Part shown: positions 41,175 through 49,637 of the stretch, piece after piece
Numbering within the stretch: the first letter of the stretch is position 1
Layout of the letters: each line of letters starts with the position of its first letter
Source of the DNA: Pseudonocardia endophytica
GTDB lineage: Bacteria > Actinomycetota > Actinomycetes > Mycobacteriales > Pseudonocardiaceae
DNA length: 64,000 nt
Assembly (NCBI RefSeq): GCF_004339565.1
Contig: NZ_SMFZ01000001.1
Span: 3,038,001-3,102,000, forward strand
Direction: 5' to 3'
Program-made: the position numbers and the translations under genes
The notes under the pieces: model-generated
The model's database searches: none
What the model was told of the DNA's origin: nothing
The model's input: the letters and a program-made list of their open reading frames with translations, nothing else

Positions 41175-42152
41175 TCAGGCCGGTGGGAGGTGCACCGTCG
41201 TGAGCACCGCCCGGTGATCGGTCCCCGGCAGGTCGACGATCTCGAACCGGCTGGTCACCGTCCCGTCCGGCACCAGCACGTGGTCGATCTGGATACCGCA
41301 CGCCCGCGGCGCCGACGACGGGTAGGTCCCGACCAGTCCCCGCCCGGTCCCGGACGCCGCGCTGCGGCAGCCGCCGAGTGCCGCGCGCAACCGGGAGTGG
41401 TCGAGCGTCGCGTTCAGGTCCCCGACGACGATCGGTGCGATCGGCGCGGAGGTCCAGCTCCGGATCAGGTCGAGCTCGCGGCACCAGGCGCGGGCGAACC
41501 GGCGCCGCATCGGCGCGGACGTGTGCACGGCGTAGAGCGGCCGCAACCCGAGCACGCCGCCGCTCGCTTCCACGTGCCGCATACGCATCCCGGTCCCGGG
41601 GCGTACGTGCAGGTCGCCGGCGGCCGGCGCGGCCAGCAGGGTCACGCCGCGGGCGTCGCGCCGGTCGATCAGGCTCGACGTCCACGACCGGTACCCGCTC
41701 TCGCCGAGCAGCGGCATCAGCTTGTCCCGGTAGTCCGCCCCGGCCTCCGGCAGGACGACCAGGTCGGGCCGCTCGCGCATCACGACGGCGGCCAGCGCCC
41801 CGGCGTCGGCGCTCCCCTTCAGCACGTTCGCCGTCATGATCGTGAGCGCCACCGTCTCCGGGTCACGCCGCGGCCTGCGAACCGCCCGCGGGGCGACCGA
41901 CGCGAGCCCAGCGACGGCGACGGCTCCGACCGCGATCCCGGTCGGCCGGGTCGCGGGCCTGCCGGCGAGCAGACCCGCAGCACCCAGCGCGGCCAGCGAC
42001 GTGTGCGGCCGCCATGGGACGGCGTCGACGAGCGGGACGTCGTGGTCGATCCGCAGCCGGTCCGGGAGCACGACGACCGCCGCACCGGCACCGAGCACGG
42101 CCGCGAACGCGGCCCGTGCCCAGCGGCGTCCGCTCCTGCGGTCACGGCGCAT
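41175..42152 (-). CDS. Membrane-anchored endonuclease/exonuclease/phosphatase-fold protein
   Basis: 325 residues. Two or three hydrophobic N-terminal segments (about 12-28, 50-65, 72-88) precede an EEP domain (from about 100): IMTANVLKGSAD, ERPDLVVLPEAG (metal-binding Glu), YAVHTSAP, VVGDLNATLDHS (Asp/Asn), IDHVLV and a final GTDHRAVLTTVHLP. The domain is probably outside the cell. Family members cleave phosphodiesters in nucleic acids or lipids; substrate unknown. Similar to the actinobacterial VanX-region EEP proteins often found alone, as here. Confidence 0.85.
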   Translation of the reverse strand: MRRDRRSGRRWARAAFAAVLGAGAAVVVLPDRLRIDHDVPLVDAVPWRPHTSLAALGAAGLLAGRPATRPTGIAVGAVAVAGLASVAPRAVRRPRRDPETVALTIMTANVLKGSADAGALAAVVMRERPDLVVLPEAGADYRDKLMPLLGESGYRSWTSSLIDRRDARGVTLLAAPAAGDLHVRPGTGMRMRHVEASGGVLGLRPLYAVHTSAPMRRRFARAWCRELDLIRSWTSAPIAPIVVGDLNATLDHSRLRAALGGCRSAASGTGRGLVGTYPSSAPRACGIQIDHVLVPDGTVTSRFEIVDLPGTDHRAVLTTVHLPPA

Positions 42153-42232
42153 GGGTCGTCCTCCCGTCTCCCGATCCGATCTTCCAACGGCCGGGCGCGG
42201 GCGGCGGTTCCGCCGTCACCCGGCCGGGCGGT

Positions 42233-42739
42233 TCAGACGCCGGTGACCCCGTCGATCCGCTCCCGCACGAGGTCCGCGTGCCCGATGTGGCGGGCGTACT
42301 CGCCGATCATGTGCGCGTAGATCCACCGCAGCGTCACGTCCCCGCCGGGGAACGGGCTCGTCCGGTCCAGGTCGCGCCCGGCGCAGTTCGCCCTGGCGAC
42401 GGCGACCTCCTTCTCCCAGGCGACGAGCGCGTCCGCGAACGTGACGTCGTCGCGGAGCTCGAACCCGCCGTCGTGACCCTCCGGGCTCGTCGGCTCGCCG
42501 GAGATCGACGGCACGTCCTGTCCGGTCAGCACGCGCCGGAACCAGTTGCGCTCCACCTCGGCCGCATGCTGCACGAGGCCGATCAGCGTCAGCGACGACG
42601 GCGGCACCGACGCCGTCCGGACCTGCGTCTCGTCGAGCCCGTCGCACTTGCCGATCAGCGTGGCGCGGTAGAAGTCGAGCCAGCCCGCCAGCGTGGTGTG
42701 CTCGTCGGCGTTCATCGGCGGTACGGCGCGGTCGGACAT
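42233..42739 (-). CDS. DinB/DUF664-family protein
   Basis: 168 residues. Four-helix DinB-like fold: TTLAGWLDFYRATLIGKCDG, LIGLVQHAAEVERNWFRRVL (first metal His, then the WF motif) and MIGEYARHIGHADLVRERID with the paired His. These proteins bind a divalent metal and may act as thiol-dependent transferases (mycothiol in actinobacteria). ATG at 42739; 42715 is an alternative. Six bases separate it from the small gene upstream. Confidence 0.88.
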   Translation of the reverse strand: MSDRAVPPMNADEHTTLAGWLDFYRATLIGKCDGLDETQVRTASVPPSSLTLIGLVQHAAEVERNWFRRVLTGQDVPSISGEPTSPEGHDGGFELRDDVTFADALVAWEKEVAVARANCAGRDLDRTSPFPGGDVTLRWIYAHMIGEYARHIGHADLVRERIDGVTGV

Positions 42740-42744
42740 GCCGG

Positions 42745-42966
42745 TCAGCGTGCCACCGGACGTCCTCCCCGGATCCGGCCACCCAGGACGGCGGCGCCGT
42801 CCGGCGTCGTGACCAGACACGCGAGCTCGCGCCTCGGCCGCACGGCCCACCAGACGCGCAGGTGGAACGTGCGCAGCGGATCGCGACGGGCCCGGTGCCG
42901 GACCGCCGACCGGGCCAGTTCGGATCGCCGGGCGACGGCGACGGCGCGGAGGAAGTCGTCATGCAC
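42745..42966 (-). CDS. Small basic hypothetical protein
   Basis: 73 residues from a GTG that overlaps the stop of the upstream HTH gene. Arg-rich, with HLRVWWAVRPRRELACLVTT resembling one beta-hairpin. Overlap at one end and a 6-nt gap at the other suggest a true member of a three-gene operon. No family recognised. Confidence 0.5.
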   Translation of the reverse strand: MHDDFLRAVAVARRSELARSAVRHRARRDPLRTFHLRVWWAVRPRRELACLVTTPDGAAVLGGRIRGGRPVAR

Positions 42967-43558
42967 CGGACCCGTCCTCCTCCGCCGACCGGCGCAGCGA
43001 GGTCGACGTGATGATCCGGGCGGGCCGCGCGCCCGGCGGACGCTTCGACGCGTCCCGGGCCCGCTCGTCGAAGCGGTTGGCGAGCTCACGCAGCTCGCGC
43101 GTCAGATCGGCGAGCTCCTCGGGCGTCACGTAGGCGACGGCCTCGCTCAGCCCGGTGGCGTCGGCCCACTCCGGCGCCTCCCGGCTCCGGCGCCGGAACC
43201 AGGCCTTCAGCTGGCCGGCCAGGTCGTCCATCGCGACGTCGCTGAGCGCGACCGCCGCCATCGCGCCCTCGTCGTCGAGCCCCTCGCCACCCGCCCGCCA
43301 GCTGATGTCGTGGCTCGCCGACCGCCACGGCTTCTCCCGGCCGTTGCTCGCCGACGCCGGCTCGATGAAGCCGTACCGGGCCAGCGTGTTCAGGTGGTAC
43401 GAGCAGGTCCCGACGCTCTCGCCGGTCAGCTCCGCGCAGCGCGTCGCGGTCATCGTCGGCTCGAGGTCGAACAGCTGGACGAGCTGCCACCGCAGCGGAT
43501 GAGCCAACGCCCGCAACGCCGTGCTGTCGGTGATCCACGTCGGATCGGACCTCGCCAT
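42959..43558 (-). CDS. Winged-helix (ArsR/HTH_20) regulator
   Basis: 199 residues. The HTH occupies residues 10-85 (ALRALAHPLRWQLVQLFDLE, TRCAELTGESVGTCSYHLNT, LARYGFIEP). The C-terminal part is helical (PEELADLTRELRELANRFDE) and of the kind found in HTH_20 proteins. It is the first gene of the operon with the small protein and the DinB protein, which it may control. Upstream (43559-43747) no gene is recognised. Confidence 0.85.
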   Translation of the reverse strand: MARSDPTWITDSTALRALAHPLRWQLVQLFDLEPTMTATRCAELTGESVGTCSYHLNTLARYGFIEPASASNGREKPWRSASHDISWRAGGEGLDDEGAMAAVALSDVAMDDLAGQLKAWFRRRSREAPEWADATGLSEAVAYVTPEELADLTRELRELANRFDERARDASKRPPGARPARIITSTSLRRSAEEDGSGA

Positions 43559-43747
43559 GCGACCGACGGTAAACGCACAAGAAGTCTTGAGCAAGAGTTC
43601 TTGTGCGTTTGGCCCGGCCGTGAAACGTTCTCGGTGCCGAACGGCAGCCTTCTGCTGCACCTGCCCTGCGGCGCGAACGACGTCACGCACCGCTCGCCCG
43701 ACGCCGACCGGATCCGTCGGGACGTGACCGAGCTGCACGGCCGCCGC

Positions 43748-43817
43748 ACGGACCGGCGCTCCGTGGTCCGCCGCGGTACGCCCGTCCCACGTCGAGGCGT
43801 TCACTCTGCTGCCGTGA
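43748..43817 (+). pseudogene. Decayed 3' fragment of a VapC-like toxin gene
   Basis: Frame from about 43767 reads SAAVRPSHVEAFTLLP and stops, almost identical to the last residues of the intact toxin (AAVRPSHIEAFTLLP). The preceding ACGGACCGGCGC also matches the TDRR codons of that toxin, but the reading frame is broken between them. The rest of the toxin gene is missing upstream. Confidence 0.75.
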
Positions 43818-43850
43818 CCGTCCGCAGCATCACGGTTGCCGTCGGCCCGG
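43748..43850. repeat. Duplicated toxin 3' end, upstream copy
   Basis: 103 bases nearly identical to 44580-44679, including about 33 bases past the stop codon (shared CCGCAGCATCACGG). The pair flanks the intact antitoxin-toxin genes in direct orientation, 832 bp apart. Confidence 0.8.
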
Positions 43851-43980
43851 TCGACCAGGACCGGACCCGCTGCGACCGGCTGCGTCCGAGTGCGTTGACG
43901 TCAGGGTTGCCGTCAAGGGTCGTCGTTCGGGACGTTCGGGGCCACAGATGCGACACTGGAGAACCAAGGAGGTGGACGCG

Positions 43981-44229
43981 ATGAGCACGCCTTCCGCTGG
44001 CGAGCAGCACGAGTTCGTGGTCGCACCGGAGCTGGCGGAGGTTGCCGAGCGCCTGGGCCTGCCCCTGCACACCGGAGACCGAGTCCGTTTCGAGGTGATC
44101 GAAGGCGGAGCCGCGCCGTCCACACCTCGCCGTCGTCTCGGCTGGCTTGGCAGCGTCGCCACTGGCGACGGCGATCTCAGCGAGCGAGCGAAGGACGAGA
44201 TCCGCGACGGCATGGGGCGCGAGTCCTGA
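43981..44229 (+). CDS. VapB-like antitoxin
   Basis: 82 residues; ATG 7 nt after AAGGAGG. An AbrB/SpoVT-like or PHD-like beta-rich N-terminus (HEFVVAPELAEVAERLGLPL, GDRVRFEVIEGG) is followed by a helical toxin-neutralising tail (GDLSERAKDEIRDGMG). The size and its overlap with the toxin gene define the pair. It probably represses its own promoter upstream of 43981. Confidence 0.7.
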   Translation: MSTPSAGEQHEFVVAPELAEVAERLGLPLHTGDRVRFEVIEGGAAPSTPRRRLGWLGSVATGDGDLSERAKDEIRDGMGRES

Positions 44230-44645
44230 ACGAGATCGTCGTCGACGCGGGCCCGCTGATCGCCGGCTTCGACCGCAGCGACAAGTGGCACGACCGCTGC
44301 TCGGAACTGCTGACCACCCTGCCGGGTCCGCTGCTCGTCCCGAGCACCATCGTGGCCGAGGTCTGCTACATGATCGCCCGACACAGGTTCGGCGCGGACG
44401 CGGAAGCGGCGTTCCTCCGCTCCTTCACGGACGGAAGCCTCGTCATCGCCGATCTCGTCGTGTCCGACTTCGCTCGGATGGCCGACCTGGTGGAGCGCTA
44501 CGCCGACTTCCCCCTCGGCGGCTCGGATGCCAGTGTGATCGCCATCGCCGAGAGGCTCTCGATCACCACGATCCTGACAACGGACCGGCGCCACTTCGCC
44601 GCCGTACGTCCGTCCCACATCGAGGCGTTCACTCTGCTGCCGTGA
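44226..44645 (+). CDS. VapC-like PIN-domain toxin with CTG start
   Basis: 139 residues. PIN-domain acids are all present: Asp7 (IVVDAGPLIAGFD), Glu45 (TIVAEVCYMIARH), Asp101 (GGSDASVIAIAE) and Asp120 (TTDRRHF). These coordinate magnesium for RNA cleavage. The only start that keeps Asp7 is CTG at 44226, overlapping the antitoxin stop as CTGA, where ATGA is usual; the next in-frame GTG (44349) would delete half the active site. Translation would thus depend on coupling. Its 3' end is duplicated upstream at 43748-43850. Confidence 0.78.
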   Translation: MNEIVVDAGPLIAGFDRSDKWHDRCSELLTTLPGPLLVPSTIVAEVCYMIARHRFGADAEAAFLRSFTDGSLVIADLVVSDFARMADLVERYADFPLGGSDASVIAIAERLSITTILTTDRRHFAAVRPSHIEAFTLLP

Positions 44646-44679
44646 CCGGTCCGCAGCATCACGGCTGCCGTCAACCCGG
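44580..44679. repeat. Duplicated toxin 3' end, intact copy
   Basis: Last codons of the toxin gene and 34 bases downstream; partner of 43748-43850. It ends 47 nt from the 3' end of tRNA-Phe. Confidence 0.8.
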
Positions 44680-44725
44680 GGAGAGCGAGGCGGCGCCGAG
44701 CCGGGAATCCGCTGGTCAGAAGGTG

Positions 44726-44799
44726 TGGCCAGGGGCGGGGTCGAACCGCCGACCTTCCGCTTTTCAGGCGGACGCTCGTACCAACTGAGCTACCTGGCC
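44726..44799 (-). tRNA. tRNA-Phe (GAA)
   Basis: 74 nt. Acceptor arms GGCCAGG and CCTGGCC pair, discriminator A, D-arm AGCTCAGTTGGTA, anticodon stem TCCGC/GCGGA with loop CTGAAAA (anticodon GAA), T-loop GGTTCGA. No encoded CCA. Last of three tRNA genes read leftward. Confidence 0.95.
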
Positions 44800-44830
44800 C
44801 CGGCCCTCGGACGGAACCGAGGAGGTGGAG

Positions 44831-44904
44831 CGACCCAGACGGGACTCGAACCCGCGACCTTCGCCGTGACAGGGCGACGCGCTAACCAACTGCGCCACTG
44901 GGCC
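44831..44904 (-). tRNA. tRNA-Asp (GTC)
   Basis: 74 nt. Acceptor GGCCCAG pairs with CTGGGTC (one G-U), discriminator G as required for Asp, anticodon stem TCGCC/GGCGA with loop CTGTCAC (anticodon GTC), T-loop GGTTCGAGTCC. No encoded CCA. Confidence 0.95.
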
Positions 44905-44927
44905 TTGCTGTGGAGATGTGTGGAGCG

Positions 44928-45000
44928 TACCCCCAACGGGATTCGAACCCGCGCTGCCGCCTTGAAAGGGCGGAGTCCTAGGCCGCTAGACGATGGGGGC
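44928..45000 (-). tRNA. tRNA-Glu (TTC)
   Basis: 73 nt. Acceptor GCCCCCA pairs with TGGGGGT (G-U first pair), discriminator A, anticodon stem CCGCC/GGCGG with loop CTTTCAA (anticodon TTC), T-loop GGTTCGAATCC. No encoded CCA. First gene of the cluster. Confidence 0.95.
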
Positions 45001-45116
45001 TTGGACCACCCGGAGGCGATCCTTGCCCTCCAACGGCTGTCCGTTGGGAGCCAGCCAAGCATACGACAGCCGCCGGAGGCGACCGCAATGGCCCCCCGCC
45101 GCCACGTCGGTGCAGG

Positions 45117-45341
45117 TCAGCGCGTGACCGGCGGCGGCTGGTCCGGGTTCGACGAGATCAGCCCGAGCATGTCGAGCAGATCGCGCAGGTCCTCGGAGTC
45201 CTCCGAGTTCTTCGCCACGACGAGACGGGCGCGCTGCACCTGCTCGTCGGAGACCCGGAACGCGTCCGCCGCGCTCCGTGGAGCCGGTATGGACCCCGTC
45301 TCCTCGTCCGTGTTCCGTCTGGTGCTTCCGATGCCGCTCAT
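45117..45341 (-). CDS. Conserved small actinobacterial protein
   Basis: 74 residues. A disordered start (STRRNTDEETGSIPAPRS) precedes two helices, VSDEQVQRARLVVAKNSEDS and EDLRDLLDMLGLIS. This helical end is a conserved actinobacterial signature of unknown function, often next to tRNA-Glu as here. Transcribed toward the tRNA cluster. Confidence 0.65.
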   Translation of the reverse strand: MSGIGSTRRNTDEETGSIPAPRSAADAFRVSDEQVQRARLVVAKNSEDSEDLRDLLDMLGLISSNPDQPPPVTR

Positions 45342-45616
45342 GACGCCTCCCCGCCAGGTCGCCTGACGTCACATGCCCGGCACCGGAGCCCGACCGGGTC
45401 GGGCGTCGCGCTTCCGGAGCCGCACTCGTCGGTACCGCCACGTGCCGTGGCCGAGACCGAGACGTTACCTATCGGCGATGATCGTCGCACGCCCCTTCCC
45501 GGGTGACGGGCGCCGCGAATTCGATCACATTGCGCACAGGTCGCAGGTCGCCGTGGCGCGATACCCGCCTGGGGTATTCGGCGACGTTTCCGGACGGGAA
45601 CGGTTGAGAGCGGTCA

Positions 45617-46864
45617 TCAGGGTGCGAGACACGGGCTCCCGCTCAACGTCGCCGGGTCGATCGCCGCCGCCAGCGCCCGATATCCGGCGGGCGACGGGTG
45701 CAGGCCGTCGCCAGAGTCCATGTCCGGTCGCAGCCGTCCGGGATCGGCCGGATCGGCCACCGCGGCAGCGAGATCGACGACGCCGTCCGCGTGCGCGGGT
45801 CCCTGCTCGCGGATCCACGCGTTGACGGTGTCGCGCACCTGCCTGCCGGACGGCGTCCCCCGCTCCCCGACCGTCGACGGCGGGATCGTCGCCAGCAGGA
45901 CGCGCAGCCCGGCGCCCCGCGCCCGGTCGGCGTACTCCTGCAGACCGGAGACGATCCGGTCGGAACCCGCGCCGTCGTCGATGTCGTTCGTGCCGGCCTC
46001 CAGCAGCACGTCCCGCGCTCCGACGGCGGTGGCCACGTCGCCCTCGAAACGCTGCTCCGGCGACGGGCCCGCGTCGTCGGTGAGCAGCCGGTTGCGGGAC
46101 AGCCCGGCGTTGAGCACCGTCATCGCCCGGTCTCCGCCCGCATCGCGCAGCCGCGCGGCGAGGACGTCGGTCACCCGGTCCGCGCCGTTCGGCGTGCTGC
46201 CGACCCCGTCCACGAGCGAGTCCCCGACGACCACGACGGCCGCGACCGACCGACCCGCGTGCACCTCGACCCCGCTCAGCACCGGCCAGGACTGCAGCGT
46301 CGTCCCGAAGCCCGCACCGTCCGTGGCACCGGTGGCGTCACCGGGACCGGACAGGTACGCGGTCCGCATGGCCACCGGATGGGAGCTGATCTCCGACGGG
46401 ACGTCGGTCAGGAACAGGCTCACGGCCAGATCCGTGCCGGGCATCGGGACCGGGTCGGTGAGCACGTCGGAGCCCGGCGGGATCGTGACGCCCGGCCGGC
46501 CCGCGAACCCCAGTGCGACGGGCCCTGTCACAGCGGCGCCGGCACCCACCTTCGCGACCGACGCCCGCCCGATCGTCAGCGGCCCGTCGCCGAATCGGTT
46601 GGACAGCCGCAGCCGGACCTGGTCGCCCGCGACCTCGGACCGGACGGTCATCCGCAACGTCCGGCCGGCGAGCTGGTCCCCCGGCACCGGCTGCTGGGCG
46701 GCCATCCACCCGGTCAGCCACGTCGGCCCGCAGTCCGTCGCCGCGGCAGCGGGTGCGGCACCACGGCTCCAGCCGACGGCCGCGGAGGCCAGGACGAGCG
46801 TCATCCCCACAGCGACGGCGGCCGCGACGCGCCACCGGCCGCCGGACGTCCCCTGCACGCGCAC
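45617..46864 (-). CDS. Secreted SGNH/GDSL-family hydrolase
   Basis: 415 residues. Signal peptide (hydrophobic 14-32, cleavage near AAPAAAATD). After a beta-rich N-terminal region (residues 45-195) the SGNH blocks appear: GDSLVDGVGST (Ser nucleophile, near 214), NAGLSRNRL (Gly/Asn), LEAGTNDIDDG (block III) and SGDGLHPSPAGYRA (Asp/His). It probably de-esterifies a polysaccharide or lipid outside the cell. Architecture matches actinobacterial rhamnogalacturonan-acetylesterase-like lipases. Divergent from prpE across 212 nt. Confidence 0.88.
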   Translation of the reverse strand: MRVQGTSGGRWRVAAAVAVGMTLVLASAAVGWSRGAAPAAAATDCGPTWLTGWMAAQQPVPGDQLAGRTLRMTVRSEVAGDQVRLRLSNRFGDGPLTIGRASVAKVGAGAAVTGPVALGFAGRPGVTIPPGSDVLTDPVPMPGTDLAVSLFLTDVPSEISSHPVAMRTAYLSGPGDATGATDGAGFGTTLQSWPVLSGVEVHAGRSVAAVVVVGDSLVDGVGSTPNGADRVTDVLAARLRDAGGDRAMTVLNAGLSRNRLLTDDAGPSPEQRFEGDVATAVGARDVLLEAGTNDIDDGAGSDRIVSGLQEYADRARGAGLRVLLATIPPSTVGERGTPSGRQVRDTVNAWIREQGPAHADGVVDLAAAVADPADPGRLRPDMDSGDGLHPSPAGYRALAAAIDPATLSGSPCLAP

Positions 46865-47076
46865 TCCGATCGCCCGGAGCCCACCCGGCCGGGGCTCACG
46901 CTCGTGTGTCGACGACCACTGTGGTCACGTTACGTCGCCGATCGACCACTCTGCGGCTACCGGTCGCTCCGGCGGGGCGGGCGGGTGGGGGTACCCGACC
47001 GTGCGGCGAGCTGCGAACTGTCGGTGGTGGGCAATAGTGTCGGAGCTCACCAGCCGAGCGCGACGAAGGAGGCGGC

Positions 47077-48966
47077 GTGACCACCTACGAGGAGATCTTC
47101 CGGTCGAGCGTCGAGGACCGCGAGGGGTTCTGGCTGCGGGCCGCGGGGGTCCTGGACTGGCAGGTGGCGCCCACCCGCGCGTTGGACGACGCGAACCCGC
47201 CGTTCTACCGCTGGTTCCCGGACGGCGAGCTGAACGTCGCGCACAACGCGCTGGACCGGCACGTCGACGCCGGCAACGGGGAGCGCACGGCGCTGGTCTA
47301 CGACTCGCCGGTCACCGGCACGAAGCGCTCGTACACCTACGCCGAGCTGCGCGACGAGGTCGCGACGTTCGCCGGCGTGCTGCGCGACCTCGGGGTGGAG
47401 AAGGGCGACCGGGTCGTCCTCTACATGCCGATGGTCCCGGAGGCCGCGGTCGCGATGCTGGCCTGCGCGCGGCTCGGCGCGATCCACTCCGTGGTGTTCG
47501 GCGGGTTCGCCGCCAAGGAGCTCGCGGTCCGGATCGACGACGCCGCCCCCAAGGTCATGGTGTCCGCGTCCTGCGGGATCGAGGGTCAGCGGGTCATCGA
47601 GTACAAGCCGCTGCTGGACAAGGCGATCGAGCTGGCCACGCACAAGCCGGACCGCAACGTCGTGCTCCAGCGCCCGCAGGCCGAGGCGTCCATGGGAGAG
47701 AAGGACGTGGACTGGGCCGACGCCGTCGCGAACGCGACCCCGGCCGACCCGGTCACGGTCACGAGCACCGACCCGCTCTACATCCTCTACACGTCCGGCA
47801 CGACCGGGAAGCCCAAGGGCGTCGTGCGTGACTCCGGCGGCTACGCGACGGCGCTGGCCTGGTCCATGCCCAACATCTACGACGTCGGCGCGGGCGAGGC
47901 CATGTTCACCGCCTCCGACGTCGGGTGGGTCGTCGGGCACTCCTACATCGTCTACGCGCCGCTGCTGGCCGGGGCGACGACCGTGCTCTACGAGGGCAAG
48001 CCGGTCGGCACGCCGGACGCGGGCCAGTTCTGGCGGGTGATCGCCGAGAACAACGTGAAGTCGATGTTCACCGCACCGACCGCGTTCCGGGCGATCAAGA
48101 AGGAGGACCCCGACGGCGAGTTCACCAGGCAGTACGACCTCTCGAACTGGCGCTACCTGTTCCTGGCCGGCGAGCGGCTGGACCCGGAGACCTACCGGTG
48201 GGCGTCCGACCTGCTGAAGATCCCGGTGATCGACCACTGGTGGCAGACCGAGACCGGATGGTCGATCGCCGCCAACCCGGCCGGCATCGAACTGCTGCCG
48301 ATCAAGCCGGGATCGCCCACCCGTCCGATGCCGGGGTGGGACGTGCAGATCCTGGACGCCGACGGCAACCACTGCGGCCCGGACTCCGACGGCGCGATCG
48401 TCTGCAAGCTGCCGATGCCTCCCGGCGCGCTGCCGACACTGTGGAACGACGACGAGCGCTTCCTGTCGTCGTACATGCAGGCCTTCGACGGGTACTACCT
48501 CACCGGGGACGGCGGGCACCTCGACGCCGACGGCTACGTCTTCGTCATGGGGCGCACCGACGACGTGATCAACGTGGCCGGCCACCGCCTGTCCACCGGC
48601 GGGATGGAGGAGGTCCTTGCCTCGCACGCCGACGTCGCGGAGTGCGCCGTGATCGGCGTGGCGGACTCGATGAAGGGGCAGGTCCCGCGCGGGTTCGTGG
48701 TGCTCAAGGCCGGTATCGACGGTGCCGCCGATGGCTACGAGGAGAAGCTGCGCGGGGAGCTCGTGCAGATGGTGCGCGACCAGATCGGTGCCGTCGCGTC
48801 GTTGAAGGACGTCGCGATCGTGCAGGGCCTGCCGAAGACCCGCTCCGGCAAGATCCTCCGCAAGACCATGCGCGGGATCGCCGACGGCGACGACGAGCCG
48901 GTGCCGTCGACCATCGAGAGCGTCGACGTGCTCGACGCGCTCCGCCCGGTGCTCCGCAAGGAGTAG
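47077..48966 (+). CDS. prpE: Propionyl-CoA synthetase
   Basis: 629 residues, the usual length. AMP-forming enzyme: P-loop YTSGTTGKPKGVV (near 234), MFTASDVGWVVGHSYIVYAP typical of PrpE and Acs, WWQTETGWSI (core motif), YLTGDGGHLDADGYVFVMGR (hinge) and the C-terminal catalytic Lys in KTRSGKILRKTMR. It activates propionate, and probably acetate or acrylate, to CoA thioesters; the Lys is a regulatory acetylation site in the family. GTG start with AAGGAGG 5 nt upstream. No prpB/C/D genes follow. Confidence 0.92.
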   Translation: MTTYEEIFRSSVEDREGFWLRAAGVLDWQVAPTRALDDANPPFYRWFPDGELNVAHNALDRHVDAGNGERTALVYDSPVTGTKRSYTYAELRDEVATFAGVLRDLGVEKGDRVVLYMPMVPEAAVAMLACARLGAIHSVVFGGFAAKELAVRIDDAAPKVMVSASCGIEGQRVIEYKPLLDKAIELATHKPDRNVVLQRPQAEASMGEKDVDWADAVANATPADPVTVTSTDPLYILYTSGTTGKPKGVVRDSGGYATALAWSMPNIYDVGAGEAMFTASDVGWVVGHSYIVYAPLLAGATTVLYEGKPVGTPDAGQFWRVIAENNVKSMFTAPTAFRAIKKEDPDGEFTRQYDLSNWRYLFLAGERLDPETYRWASDLLKIPVIDHWWQTETGWSIAANPAGIELLPIKPGSPTRPMPGWDVQILDADGNHCGPDSDGAIVCKLPMPPGALPTLWNDDERFLSSYMQAFDGYYLTGDGGHLDADGYVFVMGRTDDVINVAGHRLSTGGMEEVLASHADVAECAVIGVADSMKGQVPRGFVVLKAGIDGAADGYEEKLRGELVQMVRDQIGAVASLKDVAIVQGLPKTRSGKILRKTMRGIADGDDEPVPSTIESVDVLDALRPVLRKE

Positions 48967-49071
48967 TACCCCGCGCGTAACACGATCGGGGGCGGCCGTC
49001 GATAGGGGTTCGACGGCTGCACCCGCTCCCCGGGCTCCCCTGCGGTCGTCGTCGGACACCGGAGGCATCCC

Positions 49072-49350
49072 ATGGACGGGACCCGAACCGCACGGATCGT
49101 GGCACTCACGGCCGGCGTCGCACTGGTGGTGGCCCTCACGGCCGCCACGCTGCTGACGTCGGGAACGCGCGGCCTGGACGCGGGCCGGCAGGCGACCGCG
49201 TCGCTGACGGAGCGGACGCCGGTCCTGCTCCGTTCGGCCGAGCACGGGACGAGCGCGGCCGTACCGCGCACGACCCCGCCGCCGACGTTGCCCGAGCCGG
49301 CTCCCGCACCGGCCAGGACGGCTGCGGCGGCGACCGCGGAGCACCCCTGA
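49072..49350 (+). CDS. Small membrane-anchored or secreted protein
   Basis: 92 residues. Hydrophobic segment 7-28 (ARIVALTAGVALVVALTAAT) and a Pro/Ala-rich tail without Cys. No family recognised. It lies alone between prpE and the ferredoxin. Confidence 0.5.
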   Translation: MDGTRTARIVALTAGVALVVALTAATLLTSGTRGLDAGRQATASLTERTPVLLRSAEHGTSAAVPRTTPPPTLPEPAPAPARTAAAATAEHP

Positions 49351-49435
49351 TCCTGCACCGGGTTAGGTAGACATAACCGCAGGTCAGGGCACGCTCAGTC
49401 CAGCGCGGACGCCCGCGCGGGTGCACCATGTCACC

Positions 49436-49627
49436 ATGAAGGTGAACGTCGATTTCGACCTGTGCGAGAGCAACGCCATGTGCATGGCCGCCGCGCCCGA
49501 GGTGTTCGAGGTCCGCGACGACGACTACCTCTACATCCTCGACGAGACGCCCGCCGAGGCGCTGCGCCCCAAGGTCGAGGAGGCCGCGCGCAGCTGCCCC
49601 AAGGCCGCGATCACGATCGAGGACTGA
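49436..49627 (+). CDS. 3Fe-4S ferredoxin of the P450-partner type
   Basis: 63 residues. Cluster ligands are in LCESNAMCMAAAPEVFEV (Cys-x5-Cys, so the second Cys of a 4Fe-4S motif is absent) and SCPKAAITI. The CESNAxCxxxAPEVF signature is that of mycobacterial ferredoxins found beside P450 genes; they pass single electrons to P450s. ATG at 49436 chosen; a GTG at 49421 is possible. There is no P450 beside it, the only one in the window being at 28.3 kb. Confidence 0.88.
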   Translation: MKVNVDFDLCESNAMCMAAAPEVFEVRDDDYLYILDETPAEALRPKVEEAARSCPKAAITIED

Positions 49628-49637
49628 GGTCCGGAGC

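Noticed and set aside
44726..44799. tRNA-Phe as attachment site of an integrated element
   Set aside because: No second copy of the tRNA 3' end and no integrase gene were seen in the window; the toxin-antitoxin pair alone is not enough.
49358..49375. GGTTA...TAACC dyad before the ferredoxin as a second iron box
   Set aside because: Only the outer five bases of each arm match; the centre differs from the IdeR consensus at too many positions.
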